From assembly GCA_043775925.1 (NCBI GenBank), contig JAYVRW010000419.1:1-37841 (forward strand): 37,841 nucleotides of DNA, written 5' to 3'. This DNA comes from JAFDVL01 sp043775925. GTDB lineage: Bacteria > Acidobacteriota > Blastocatellia > RBC074. Shown one piece after another: positions 7,597-16,099 of this stretch. Within the stretch, counting starts at the first letter, position 1, and every line of letters starts with the position of its first letter. The position numbers were made by a program, and so were the translations under genes. The notes under the pieces are model-generated. The model searched no databases, was not told where the DNA came from, and worked only from the letters and a program-made list of their open reading frames with translations.

Positions 7597-8863
7597 AATT
7601 CCCCAATGGCTTCATTTCGGTGAACAAAGGACTCGCCGGAATTTTGAAACTTTCAAATGGATCAGGATGATGCGGATCGAATGGCAACAAATCTTTCATC
7701 AAATATTTTGTAATGCCAAGCTTGTTAATTTTGATTCCTTCGACGATACATTTGGCTAATTCGTAGCTCCCATAATTGCTGTGATGTGTGCCGTCTCCGT
7801 CCTTAAATGCCAGTTTTGAATTCTCAGCGCCCAACGCTTCATAAAAATCTTTGCTCATTGCGTTCAAATCAATCAGCGCAATATTTTCTTCTTTGGCGAA
7901 CTGCCGGACGGCTTCAGGATAATCGCCGAGCGTATTGAAGACCTTGCCATTCTCATCAAAATTTTGACGATTCATCGAAGTCACTACAACTGGAATCCCG
8001 CCCCGCTTGCGAACTTCAGTAACAATTTTTTTCAAATCAGATTTGTACGAAGTGAACGCGCCAATGCCTTCGCCTTTTTCTTTCTGGTCGTTATGTCCGA
8101 ATTGAAGAAACAGGTAATCGCCAGATTTCATCAGGCTGAAAACTTTGTCGAAGCGTTTTGCGCCCAGCGAACTTTTTAGCGACTCACCTGATTCGGCGTG
8201 ATTGGCAATAGCAATTTCCGACTTGAAAAATCTCGGCAGCATTTGTCCCCAACTGTTATAAGGTTCGCGGGGCTGATCGCAGATGGTCGAATCTCCTAAC
8301 AGAAAAATTGTCGGGACGTTGACCGGAGCGATTTCAATGGCGCAAATGGCGGGATGCGCTCCATTGAATTCCAGCGTCAGTTTTTCATCCCACGCCCAGT
8401 TTTCAAAAGTTTTTTCACGGTCTTTCAATTTGACTTCGCCGCCGGAAAATTTTGGAGTTCGGATGTTGACGATAAAACTCTGCACCACAAATTTGCCTTT
8501 GGCAGTTGTAACTTTTTCGAGCATCAGGCGGCGCAATTCGGCTTTGACAGTTGTTTCAGAAACAGCTTCCGAATCACCAAAAGTGATGGTCACGCGATAG
8601 TTGCCTTCAGGCAGCGCAGCCGAGAAATGGAACGGCTTTTCGCTGATGAGAGAATCTCCGAGGGAAGAATTTTTTGAATTGTGATGAATGGAAAGGCTTG
8701 CTCCCGGCTCAAATCCAAAGCCGCGTTCACGGCTGTAAGTGGTAGCTGGTGAAACCTGTGTGAATCCGCTTTTTCCAGTACTGAAATTAAATTTATAGCT
8801 TTGTTGCTCTGACGAATCAGCGACAAGAAAAATGATGGAAGCCAATAAAATTAGGACACGCAT
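7595..8863 (-). CDS. Two-domain SGNH esterase with N-terminal beta-sandwich
   Basis: Secreted esterase of 422 aa. A signal peptide (1-about 16) is followed by a domain of about 160 residues beginning YKFNFSTGKSGFTQVSP, which resembles the carbohydrate-binding-like beta-sandwich found in front of some rhamnogalacturonan acetylesterases. The SGNH catalytic domain starts near residue 185: LLGDSTICDQ with Ser192, NHAESGES, FLQFGHNDQ, and DGTHHSNYG with Asp357 and His360. A tail of about 40 residues rich in Pro and Asp follows. It starts 12 bp after the TlpA-like gene, so the two are probably co-transcribed. The stop codon comes from the adjacent repeat. Substrate is inferred. Confidence 0.85.
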   Translation of the reverse strand: MRVLILLASIIFLVADSSEQQSYKFNFSTGKSGFTQVSPATTYSRERGFGFEPGASLSIHHNSKNSSLGDSLISEKPFHFSAALPEGNYRVTITFGDSEAVSETTVKAELRRLMLEKVTTAKGKFVVQSFIVNIRTPKFSGGEVKLKDREKTFENWAWDEKLTLEFNGAHPAICAIEIAPVNVPTIFLLGDSTICDQPREPYNSWGQMLPRFFKSEIAIANHAESGESLKSSLGAKRFDKVFSLMKSGDYLFLQFGHNDQKEKGEGIGAFTSYKSDLKKIVTEVRKRGGIPVVVTSMNRQNFDENGKVFNTLGDYPEAVRQFAKEENIALIDLNAMSKDFYEALGAENSKLAFKDGDGTHHSNYGSYELAKCIVEGIKINKLGITKYLMKDLLPFDPHHPDPFESFKIPASPLFTEMKPLGN

Positions 8864-8875
8864 AAGAGATGCACT

Positions 8876-10189
8876 CTATTTTTTCTTTGCCGCTTCGATG
8901 CGGTCACTAATCATCCCGACAAAATCGGAGCCTGCGCCAAAACCGGATTGACGATAACTGATTTGACCTTCGCGGTTAAAAACCATTGTGGTAGGGATCG
9001 AATTGATGCGATATAAAACATCCAGATCGTTGGCATAAACCACGGGCAATTTTACTTTTTGACCTTTGACGTAAGGATCAACGTAATTACGGTCTTCGTC
9101 GGTATTGATGGCGAGAAACACTACGTCTTTATCGTCTTTGTATTTCAGCATGGCGCGTTCAAGCATGGGCATTTCTTCACGGCACGGGCCGCACCAGGTC
9201 GCCCAGAAATTTGCCACGATAACTTTGCCTTTATAATCAGAGAGCTTGACTTCTCCGCCACTTAATTTTGTCAGCCGATATTCCATTGGATCATTCACGC
9301 CTTCATTCAAACTTGGTGGTTCAAGCTTGGCTAATTTGGCGGCGTCATCTTTGACAATGGAGTCATACGTCTTCATCACCAAATCGCCCAGGCCTTTTTC
9401 AGAATTATTTTTGAGCGTGTAAAGCTGTCCCAGCTTATGGCGAACGTCAGCGCGGTTCACTCCTTCTTCTGATTCCATCGAACGGACGAACGCTTGCGCA
9501 TAGTATTCAAGCGCCTGATCGGTATTTTTACGCTTTTCAGCGATGCCTGCCAGGATCGCCACCGAAGCCGCCATCGGAGATTGTTTGTAACTTTTCAGCA
9601 AATCCGCTTCTGCCTTTTCGAGGTTTCCTAGATCGTTGTGGATTTGCCCACGCAACAAATAAACCGCCGCCACCGCGCTGCCTTTTTGTCGTTCCCATTG
9701 CGCGGGACTGACTTTCATCGGCTTCGTTCGATTCGTAAAAATATCTTCGAGCGATTTCACCAATTTATCGCCATAGACCAAAGCTTTAGTCAGATCACCT
9801 TCTTTTTTTCGTTCCCGCAAATTCGTCACAACTGCTGTCAGAATTTCCAGCTTACTGTCATCATCAGTCAGAATTCTTTCTCCATAAACAATAGCGCGAT
9901 TACGATTCTGGAGCTTGGTCGCCAACTTGAAAAGTTCCTGCTCAATTTCATCTTTGTGCTTGGAATTTGGATGTTTTGCCAGAAAGCCATCCAGATTATC
10001 CATGATGATCTGTTCGCTGCCGCCGGAGCTTTGAATTGCCTGCTTGAGGTCTTCGTCTTCGTTTGGTTGCGCAGTAGGTTCGGCTTGCTTGGCGGGCGGA
10101 GGCGTGGCAGATTTCCTCACGGTTGGTTGCGCCAAAACATCAGAATTACTAATTAATAAAAAGACAAAAATGAGAACAAATGATTTCAT
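8876..10189 (-). CDS. TPR-containing TlpA-family thioredoxin
   Basis: Exported thiol-disulfide oxidoreductase of 437 aa. It has a signal peptide (1-20, LIFVFLLISNSDVLAQ) and a Pro/Ala/Glu-rich linker. A helical tetratricopeptide-like region covers about 50-290 (AEADLLKSYKQSPMAASVAI, DQALEYYAQAF). The thioredoxin domain covers about 310-437, with the redox motif WCGPC (Cys333, Cys336) and cis-Pro at SIPTT (Pro399). This arrangement is common in acidobacteria and bacteroidetes. Partner proteins are unknown; it probably reduces periplasmic disulfides or assists maturation of secreted proteins. It heads the two-esterase operon. Confidence 0.9.
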   Translation of the reverse strand: MKSFVLIFVFLLISNSDVLAQPTVRKSATPPPAKQAEPTAQPNEDEDLKQAIQSSGGSEQIIMDNLDGFLAKHPNSKHKDEIEQELFKLATKLQNRNRAIVYGERILTDDDSKLEILTAVVTNLRERKKEGDLTKALVYGDKLVKSLEDIFTNRTKPMKVSPAQWERQKGSAVAAVYLLRGQIHNDLGNLEKAEADLLKSYKQSPMAASVAILAGIAEKRKNTDQALEYYAQAFVRSMESEEGVNRADVRHKLGQLYTLKNNSEKGLGDLVMKTYDSIVKDDAAKLAKLEPPSLNEGVNDPMEYRLTKLSGGEVKLSDYKGKVIVANFWATWCGPCREEMPMLERAMLKYKDDKDVVFLAINTDEDRNYVDPYVKGQKVKLPVVYANDLDVLYRINSIPTTMVFNREGQISYRQSGFGAGSDFVGMISDRIEAAKKK

Positions 10190-10294
10190 AAATTATTTCG
10201 GACAGTCAGGGCAAAGGTTGTGAACAGACGAGAAGTAAACTACAAGCCAAGCTTCATTGCAACAAGGAATTTAGCAGGATTTTGAATAACCCCA

Positions 10295-10336
10295 TGTAAA
10301 AGAAACAGCGCAGGAGTTGTCAAACTCCTACGCTGT
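10295..10336 (-). terminator. Rho-independent terminator of the rseP-permease operon
   Basis: On the minus strand ACAGCGTAGGAGT pairs with ACTCCTGCGCTGT (12 of 13) around a short loop, at 10305-10336. It is followed by the T-rich run TTTCTTTTA. It lies 27 bp past the stop codon of the permease at 10363. Confidence 0.8.
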
Positions 10337-10362
10337 AAGCTTACCAATCTTTTGAATCAGTG

Positions 10363-12048
10363 CTAACGATTATTTCTCTGAGCCAGCTTGCTGTGATGTC
10401 TGCCATACACAAAATAAATCACCAGTCCAATTGCCATCCAGATAATCAAGCGCAGCCACGTATCCCATGGCAAACTTGCCATCAATAAAAGGCTGGTAAT
10501 CGCTGAAAGCGGCGCCACTACCCAAACAGCGGCAACTTTGAAAGGTCGTGGCAAATTGGGGTTGGTTTTTCGTAACACCAAAATTCCAATGGCTACGATC
10601 ACAAAGGCGAACAACGTTCCGATACTGACAAGTTCGCCCAGCAAATCAATCGGAACAAGCGCTGCCATAATCGCCACAATTCCGCCTGTTAGCAAAGTAG
10701 TAATATGTGGAGTTTGATATTTCGGATGAACTTTCGCGGCCCAGGCCGGCAGTAAACCGTCTTTCGCCATTGAATAAAAAACACGTGGTTGCCCCATCAT
10801 CATCACAACCATGGTGGAGCTTAATCCCAAAACCGTGCCTCCTAAAACAATGAGTTTGAATGAAGTCAGCAACGTTTTCATAAATGAGCCGCTGGCAGCT
10901 TGGTTGGCGGCAGCACCCATAGCGGCGGCGATTGGCGCGGTTTCCCCTTTCAACTGGGTATAGGAAATTAGCCCGACCATAATGCCGGAAACCAAAATAT
11001 ACAAAACTGTACAAATCAACAGCGAACCAATGATGCCTCGCGGCATATCACGTTGCGGATTTTTTGCCTCTTGAGCCGCAGTCGAAACCGCATCAAAGCC
11101 GATATACGCAAAGAAAATTACTGCTGCACCCGTAAAAATTCCGCTGATGCCAAACTCGCCGAAGACCCCCGTATTTGGCGGAATGAACGCCGCGCAACCT
11201 GCTGTTCCGGCTACACATCCGATTCCGATGTTCGACATATTGACGAAGCCGATTCCGGCAAGAATAAACAAGACAACGATAAAAAGTTTGACCATCACAA
11301 CCAGTGAATTGAAGCTGGCTGACTCCTGAATTCCTTTGACCAACAACAGGCAAATCGCAATCGAAATCAAAAAAGCAGGAAGGTTGAAAAGCGCTGTTTC
11401 AATCGGTGCTGTAACTCCCACCTGCGACATTGCTTTGGTTAACTCCGCCGTAATAACATTCAAACCAAGACCTGGGTGTAAAATCGTATCGCCGACTTTT
11501 GTGCCGTCAACCTTCTGAATCATCTCAGCGGTAAAGGTCACAAATTTTGTTCCGGGAGCCGCGCTCAAACTGACCGGAAACGGAATGCCCACAGCGCCTA
11601 ATAATTTGACCACGTTACCAGACCATCCGACCGCAACAGTCGCCGCACCAAATGCATATTCAAGAATTAAATCCCAACCAATAATCCACGCCACAAACTC
11701 GCCCAGAGTGGCATATCCATAAGCGTATGCCGAACCAGAAATCGGAACAGCCGAAGCGAACTCCGAGTAGCACAAAGCCGCAAATAAACTAACGATTCCC
11801 GCGACGATCATCGAAATTACAACTGCCGGACCTGCATGTTTTCCGGCGGCTTGCCCGGTTAAAACGAAAATACCTGTTCCGATAATGGCGCCAATTCCGA
11901 GAAACGTTAAGGCGGATGCACTCAAAGTTTTTTTCAACGTGTGCTCGCCAGTTTCCCCAGCTTCAGCGATGATTTCATTAATGGGTTTGGTCGCCATTAG
12001 ATTGGCGATGAATTTATTAATGGGTTTGGTCGCAATTTGGTTGGACAT
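10363..12048 (-). CDS. APC-family amino acid permease, cationic amino acid type
   Basis: Inner-membrane amino acid transporter of 561 aa with about 12-14 membrane helices. The first helix carries the APC signature GIGAIIGTGIFVLTGQAAG. Other conserved parts are SGSAYAYGYATLGEFVAWI and FFAYIGFDAVSTAAQEAKNP. The sequence and the long loop between helices resemble the bacterial CAT-like (YfnA) branch. The start is set by GGAGG at 12054-12058, 5 bases before the ATG at 12048; a TTG one codon upstream is in frame but less likely. The first 30 residues hold a 13-aa tandem duplication (ATKPIN twice). It is the last gene before the terminator. Substrate is assigned by resemblance only. Confidence 0.9.
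   Translation of the reverse strand: MSNQIATKPINKFIANLMATKPINEIIAEAGETGEHTLKKTLSASALTFLGIGAIIGTGIFVLTGQAAGKHAGPAVVISMIVAGIVSLFAALCYSEFASAVPISGSAYAYGYATLGEFVAWIIGWDLILEYAFGAATVAVGWSGNVVKLLGAVGIPFPVSLSAAPGTKFVTFTAEMIQKVDGTKVGDTILHPGLGLNVITAELTKAMSQVGVTAPIETALFNLPAFLISIAICLLLVKGIQESASFNSLVVMVKLFIVVLFILAGIGFVNMSNIGIGCVAGTAGCAAFIPPNTGVFGEFGISGIFTGAAVIFFAYIGFDAVSTAAQEAKNPQRDMPRGIIGSLLICTVLYILVSGIMVGLISYTQLKGETAPIAAAMGAAANQAASGSFMKTLLTSFKLIVLGGTVLGLSSTMVVMMMGQPRVFYSMAKDGLLPAWAAKVHPKYQTPHITTLLTGGIVAIMAALVPIDLLGELVSIGTLFAFVIVAIGILVLRKTNPNLPRPFKVAAVWVVAPLSAITSLLLMASLPWDTWLRLIIWMAIGLVIYFVYGRHHSKLAQRNNR
11966..12033 (-). repeat. In-frame 39-bp tandem duplication in the permease N-terminus
   Basis: Two 29-bp copies at 11966-11994 and 12005-12033 match at 27 of 29 bases with a period of 39 bp (13 codons). 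At protein level this gives IATKPINKFIANL followed by MATKPINEIIAEA. It lies in the cytoplasmic tail before the first membrane helix. Confidence 0.85.
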
Positions 12049-12053
12049 CAAGA

Positions 12054-12058
12054 CCTCC
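12054..12058 (-). promoter_or_regulatory. Shine-Dalgarno site fixing the permease start
   Basis: On the minus strand GGAGG stands 5 bases before ATG (12046-12048). This supports the ATG over the TTG at 12049-12051. Confidence 0.75.
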
Positions 12059-12094
12059 GATAATTTATTGAGTTATTTTTACTTGCTTGATTGG

Positions 12095-12158
12095 GCGGAA
12101 GCTTTTGCTTGAAATGCAAGCTCCGCAGTTTGAACTTGCAAACTCTAAGCTGAACTGC
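12095..12158. repeat. Overlapping imperfect palindromes between the two permease genes
   Basis: GCGGAAGCTT at 12095-12104 pairs with AAGCTCCGC ending at 12126, with one bulged base. GCAGTT at 12125-12130 pairs with AACTGC at 12153-12158, with AGTTT/AAACT inside. The gap between the permeases is 118 bp, so this is most of it. It may be a degenerate dispersed repeat or a partial terminator for the upstream permease. Confidence 0.4.
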
Positions 12159-12166
12159 GCCAGCGG

Positions 12167-13648
12167 TCAATGGCTGCTCTTTCGATTCCACCAGAAATAT
12201 ACGGGAAATCCTGTCGCAATAATCAACAATCCAGGCCACGTCGCCGCCGTTTGATAGGTGAATAACACAACGAGAATGATGGCGGCTCCCACGATGTAAA
12301 GCGCGGGGATGACGGGATAGCCAAATACTTTGTAAGGACGTTCGACATTGGGTTGTTTGCTCCGTAAAACAAATATTCCGATGATCGTCAAAATGTAAAA
12401 AATCAATGCCGCAGAAATCACGTATGTCAGCAAATCTCCATAAAGATTTCCATAGCTGACTTTTCCATCCGCCGCAGTTTTGATCGTGCGTGGCAACACA
12501 TAAAAAGCTGCCCACAAGCCCTGAATCACTAAGCCCCACGCCGGAACTGCATTTTTATTCAGCTCGCCCGCTGCCTTGAAAAATAATCCATCTTTCGCCA
12601 TCGCGTAGTAAGCGCGCGCACCTGACAGGATCAATCCGTTATTGCAACCAAACGTCGAAACCATAATCGCTGCTGCCATCAGCGTAGCTCCGACGCCGGG
12701 GAAAATAACTTCCGCCGTAGCGGACGCGACACGGTCACTCGGTACAGCTTGAATGGTCTCAAACGGCAACGTCACCAGATAAGCAAAATTCGCCAGTAAA
12801 TACAGCCCGCTCACAAGGATTGTCCCGAATGCCAGCGACAGCGGAATATTACGTTTTGGATTGATAACTTCGCCAGCGGTGAAGGTGATGCTGTTCCAGG
12901 CATCGGCAGAAAATAATGAATTGGTTTGCGCGACACAAATGCCAACAAATAATCCCAGCGGCAGCGAAGCCAGTAATCCATGTCCGACATCCTGCAATGA
13001 TCCGCGCACTGTCCAGAAATCTCCGAAATTTAAACTCACGGCATTTGTCTTCCAACCAATGACAAAGCCCAAAACAATCAGTGCGATCAGTGCTCCGGTT
13101 TTCGCAAAGGTAAAGACATTTTGAATGAGCTTTCCTACTTTGAGTCCACGTGTATTAATCCACGTCAATAGCGCAATCAAAATAATCCCCACCAACTGCG
13201 CCGTCGAAAGCGAGACGGCATAGCTTGAACCTAAATGAATCGGCGGAATCAAATAATTAGTTTCAGAAATGCTCGGAACTAAAACCCCCAGATAACGCGC
13301 AAAGCCAACGGCTACTGCGGCGATGGTTCCCGTTTGAATCACAAAGAAAAATGTCCAGCCGTAGAGAAATCCCCAGAGCGGTGAAAAGGCTTCACGCAGG
13401 TACACATATTGCCCGCCAGCTTTTGGCATCATCGCGGCAAGTTCGCCATAACTGAGCGCGCCGATCAACGTCAGCAAGCCGGTGATGAGCCAGACGACGA
13501 TGAGCCAGCCCGGAGAACCGACCTGCCGCCCAATATCAGCGGAAACAATAAAAATGCCGGATCCAATCATGGATCCGGCAACAATCATTGTAGAATCTAA
13601 CAGCCCCAGCCCTCGCACAAATTGCGAGTCGTTATTTTCTGTAGCCAT
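12167..13648 (-). CDS. APC-family amino acid permease
   Basis: Second inner-membrane amino acid transporter, 493 aa with about 12 membrane helices. The first helix carries MIVAGSMIGSGIFIVSADIG. The next parts are GALSYGELAAMMPKAGGQYV and YLREAFSPLWGFLYGWTFFF. It resembles the LAT/basic amino acid-polyamine branch rather than the CAT-like branch of its neighbour, so the pair is not a simple tandem duplication. It starts 9 bp after the rseP stop codon, suggesting co-transcription with rseP. Substrate is unknown. Confidence 0.88.
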   Translation of the reverse strand: MATENNDSQFVRGLGLLDSTMIVAGSMIGSGIFIVSADIGRQVGSPGWLIVVWLITGLLTLIGALSYGELAAMMPKAGGQYVYLREAFSPLWGFLYGWTFFFVIQTGTIAAVAVGFARYLGVLVPSISETNYLIPPIHLGSSYAVSLSTAQLVGIILIALLTWINTRGLKVGKLIQNVFTFAKTGALIALIVLGFVIGWKTNAVSLNFGDFWTVRGSLQDVGHGLLASLPLGLFVGICVAQTNSLFSADAWNSITFTAGEVINPKRNIPLSLAFGTILVSGLYLLANFAYLVTLPFETIQAVPSDRVASATAEVIFPGVGATLMAAAIMVSTFGCNNGLILSGARAYYAMAKDGLFFKAAGELNKNAVPAWGLVIQGLWAAFYVLPRTIKTAADGKVSYGNLYGDLLTYVISAALIFYILTIIGIFVLRSKQPNVERPYKVFGYPVIPALYIVGAAIILVVLFTYQTAATWPGLLIIATGFPVYFWWNRKSSH

Positions 13649-13657
13649 ATTTTTTTA

Positions 13658-15076
13658 TCATTTCCCTGGAGCCGGAGATGCCGATACTGCTGGCGCTGGC
13701 TCGCTTGATTTTCCAAAAGGTAAAACTCGCGCGAAGTCATTGAAAAAGACAAATCCCATCAATAACATCAACGCGACAAATCCGACTTGTTGATAGCGTT
13801 CCCGCATATTCATTGAAACAGTTTTCCCGACTAATCCCAATAAGCCTTCAATGAAAATCATCAAAATCATGCCACCATCCAGCACCGGAATTGGCAACAA
13901 ATTCATGACGCCTAAACTCAAACTTAAAAAGCCCATCATCTGAATAACACCAGCCCAACCTCCGTCTTTGAAAACACCTGAAGTCAACTGCGCCATTCCG
14001 ATTGGACCCGCCAGCGATTCACGCGCTGAACGCTTGCCCGTAAAGATTTGCTTGAAGGCGACGACGTTCGCATTGAAGAATTTTACGTTAAAATTCCAGC
14101 CAAACGCTAGGGCCGCAAGAGGATTTTTTTCCTGTTTGAAAACCGCGTCGGTCAAATCTGCTCCGAGTCCCAACGGATCATCTTTCGTCGCGTGTGGAAT
14201 CGCTTTAAGCTGCACTGGTTGCCCGGCACGATCTATTCCCAACGTAATTTCCTTATCGTTAATTTCTTTCAGGACTTGCTGGAAGCGGCTTTGCGCCACC
14301 AACGGCTGATTATTAATGGAAACCAAACGGTCATTCACCTGAAGTCCGGCCTTCGCCGCGACTGAATCAGGATTCACTTTGATAACTTTCAAATCCTTGA
14401 TCGCCATATCGGGGACAACACCGATACGTCCTTCTTTTTGATCGCCGTCTGCGACGGGAACGACAGTCTTTGGAATCTGCTGTCCACTGCGCTCAATCAT
14501 CAAAGGAATTTCTTCGCCGGGACGCAAACTGATTTCCATTTTGAAATCATCAAACGTTGGATTTTTGACGCCGTTCACGCTCAGCACTTTATCGCCAGCC
14601 TGCAATCCGGCTTTATCAGCAGGCTGCCCCGGCACAACGGAAGCGACAATCGTTTCCTGATTACTAATCGGGCGCTGATTGAATCCAATCATAATTCCAA
14701 TCGTCGGAATCAGAATCGCGGTGACAATGTTGAAAACAGGCCCCGCGAGCGCGACCAGAAAACGCTTCCATCCGGCATGTGCCAGAAATTCATCAACCGA
14801 GCCTTCGCTCTTGCCCTGAATCATTTCCAAATTTTCGCCACGAAATTTAACATAGCCACCCAGCGGCAACAGGCTGATGCGAAAATCAGTTCCGCCCCAG
14901 TCAAATCCAAATAACCGCTTGCCGAATCCGACCGAGAAAACCTCCGCCGGAATCCCCAACCATTTGGCAACGATGAAATGACCAAATTCGTGGATCGTCA
15001 CCATCACACAAAGAACCAATATAAAAACCAATATTCCCTGCAAGGTAAATTCTGGTGCTGCAAACAATAAATTCAT
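13658..15076 (-). CDS. rseP: Site-2 zinc metalloprotease RseP (M50)
   Basis: Intramembrane protease of 472 aa that cuts membrane-anchored proteins such as anti-sigma factors during envelope stress. The zinc motif HEFGH is at 29-33, inside the first membrane helix. It is followed by the conserved FSVGFGKRLFGFDWGGT and LPLGGYVKFRGE. Two PDZ domains cover about 120-205 and 215-300 (KAGLQAGDKVLSVNG; KAGLQVNDRLVSINN). The second zinc-ligand motif LLPIPVLDGG places Asp at about 400. A Pro/Ala-rich tail follows. AAGGAG (15085-15090) lies 8 bases before the ATG. It is usually linked to dxr, bamA or fabZ; here it is followed by two permeases. The FecR anti-sigma factor in this window is a conceivable substrate, but that is speculation. 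Confidence 0.94.
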   Translation of the reverse strand: MNLLFAAPEFTLQGILVFILVLCVMVTIHEFGHFIVAKWLGIPAEVFSVGFGKRLFGFDWGGTDFRISLLPLGGYVKFRGENLEMIQGKSEGSVDEFLAHAGWKRFLVALAGPVFNIVTAILIPTIGIMIGFNQRPISNQETIVASVVPGQPADKAGLQAGDKVLSVNGVKNPTFDDFKMEISLRPGEEIPLMIERSGQQIPKTVVPVADGDQKEGRIGVVPDMAIKDLKVIKVNPDSVAAKAGLQVNDRLVSINNQPLVAQSRFQQVLKEINDKEITLGIDRAGQPVQLKAIPHATKDDPLGLGADLTDAVFKQEKNPLAALAFGWNFNVKFFNANVVAFKQIFTGKRSARESLAGPIGMAQLTSGVFKDGGWAGVIQMMGFLSLSLGVMNLLPIPVLDGGMILMIFIEGLLGLVGKTVSMNMRERYQQVGFVALMLLMGFVFFNDFARVLPFGKSSEPAPAVSASPAPGK

Positions 15077-15162
15077 TATAATTACTCCTTGAGGCGGTAC
15101 ACTGAAAAAGCCGCGACAAAACCAGTGTAGTCACGCACGAAGAGAGTGTCAAACAAACAAAT

Positions 15163-15894
15163 ATGAGCGTTTTCCAATCAGCCTTTCATCCCGAACAAAT
15201 TGCCGTCAAAATTCCGCTCTGGCGCGAAATCCGGCTGCTGCGTGAATTGACGAAATTGCGTTACGATCCCGTCTTTCAGGGCGTTGGCATTCCGCACGGC
15301 GATGGTTCTGCCGTCATTACGATTCCCGGATTTTTATGCACTGATAATTACACGGCATATCTGACGAAATGGCTGAACCAAATCGGCTACCGCGCTTTTC
15401 CTTCCGGGATCGAACAAAACAACGATTGCATTGAACGCGCTTTGCAAAAATTACAAGCCACCATCGAAGCAGCATACGCTGAAACCAACGGCAAAGTTCA
15501 CCTCATCGGTCACAGCCTGGGTGGGGTTTTAGCCCGCATCGCCGCCACGAATAATCCTGAAAAAATCGCTTCGATCATCACGCTCGGCTCACCATTTCGT
15601 GGGATTCGGGCGCACTCATTTATTTTACGACTCAGCGACAAAGCCAGAAGCAAAATCCAATCTGACCAACCGCATTGCTTCACCGGATTTTGCGAATGTC
15701 CCTCCGTAGCCGCCTTGCGCAGCGCATTCCCGCCCGAAGTCAGACACTGCGCCATCTACACCAAAACCGACGGCGTAGTGGATTGGAACGCCTGCCTCGG
15801 CGAAGAAATAAATCACGAAGTAAAAGGTACGCATTCAGGATTGGTATTCAGCGCAGAAGTGTATCGGTTGATGGCCGATTGGTTGAGAGGATAA
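15163..15894 (+). CDS. Alpha/beta hydrolase, lipase/PGAP1-like
   Basis: Probable cytoplasmic esterase or lipase of 243 aa; no signal peptide is seen. The nucleophile elbow GHSLGG has Ser118, preceded by KVHLI and followed by VLARIAATNNPEKI and ITLGSPFRG. A late acid residue is in TKTDGVVDW (Asp203 or Asp207), and His224 is in GTHSGLVF. The oxyanion-side strand is VITIPGFLCTDNY. The pattern fits the triacylglycerol lipase/PGAP1-like group. It is transcribed divergently from rseP with an 86-bp spacer. No strong ribosome-binding site is visible. Substrate is unknown. Confidence 0.85.
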   Translation: MSVFQSAFHPEQIAVKIPLWREIRLLRELTKLRYDPVFQGVGIPHGDGSAVITIPGFLCTDNYTAYLTKWLNQIGYRAFPSGIEQNNDCIERALQKLQATIEAAYAETNGKVHLIGHSLGGVLARIAATNNPEKIASIITLGSPFRGIRAHSFILRLSDKARSKIQSDQPHCFTGFCECPSVAALRSAFPPEVRHCAIYTKTDGVVDWNACLGEEINHEVKGTHSGLVFSAEVYRLMADWLRG

Positions 15895-15900
15895 ATAACA

Positions 15901-16021
15901 GGAGCGCAAGCGTCCCCGCTTGCTCCAAGTGTAGCGTCGTGGGCTTTCTGTGAAAATCCACGGCTCGCAGAATTCTTTACGCTGCTCCCGCGACGTTGGC
16001 AAGCGGGGACGCTTGCGCTCC
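15901..16021. repeat. 121-bp element with perfect 23-bp terminal inverted repeats
   Basis: Arms 15901-15923 (begins GGAGCGCAAGCGTCCCCGCT) and 15999-16021 are exact inverted copies. Inside, CGTCGTGGG and CCCGCGACG pair at 8 of 9, so the element can fold into a long hairpin. It has no coding capacity. It lies 7 bp after the stop of the hydrolase gene, between convergent genes. It looks like a MITE- or REP-like dispersed element. Confidence 0.85.
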
Positions 16022-16026
16022 AGTCG

Positions 16027-16068
16027 GGAAAATAGAAAAAAGGTCAGCAACCGAAGCCGCTGACCTTT
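16027..16068 (-). terminator. Rho-independent terminator of the secreted protein gene
   Basis: AAAGGTCAGC (16039-16048) and GCTGACCTTT (16059-16068) form a perfect 10-bp stem with a 10-base loop. On the minus strand the stem is followed by TTTTTTCTATTTTCC. It lies 31 bp past the stop of the gene at 16100. Confidence 0.85.
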
Positions 16069-16099
16069 CTATCACGAAGACTAGCAATCCGAATTTATC

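Noticed and set aside
7964..8677. Plus-strand open frames opposite the larger esterase
   Set aside because: Antisense to an SGNH gene with all four catalytic blocks; low-complexity Phe-rich products.
12048..12539. Minus-strand open frame in a second frame of the permease gene
   Set aside because: It overlaps the 3' part of the APC permease at 12167-13648 in another frame; its product lacks membrane helices and motifs.
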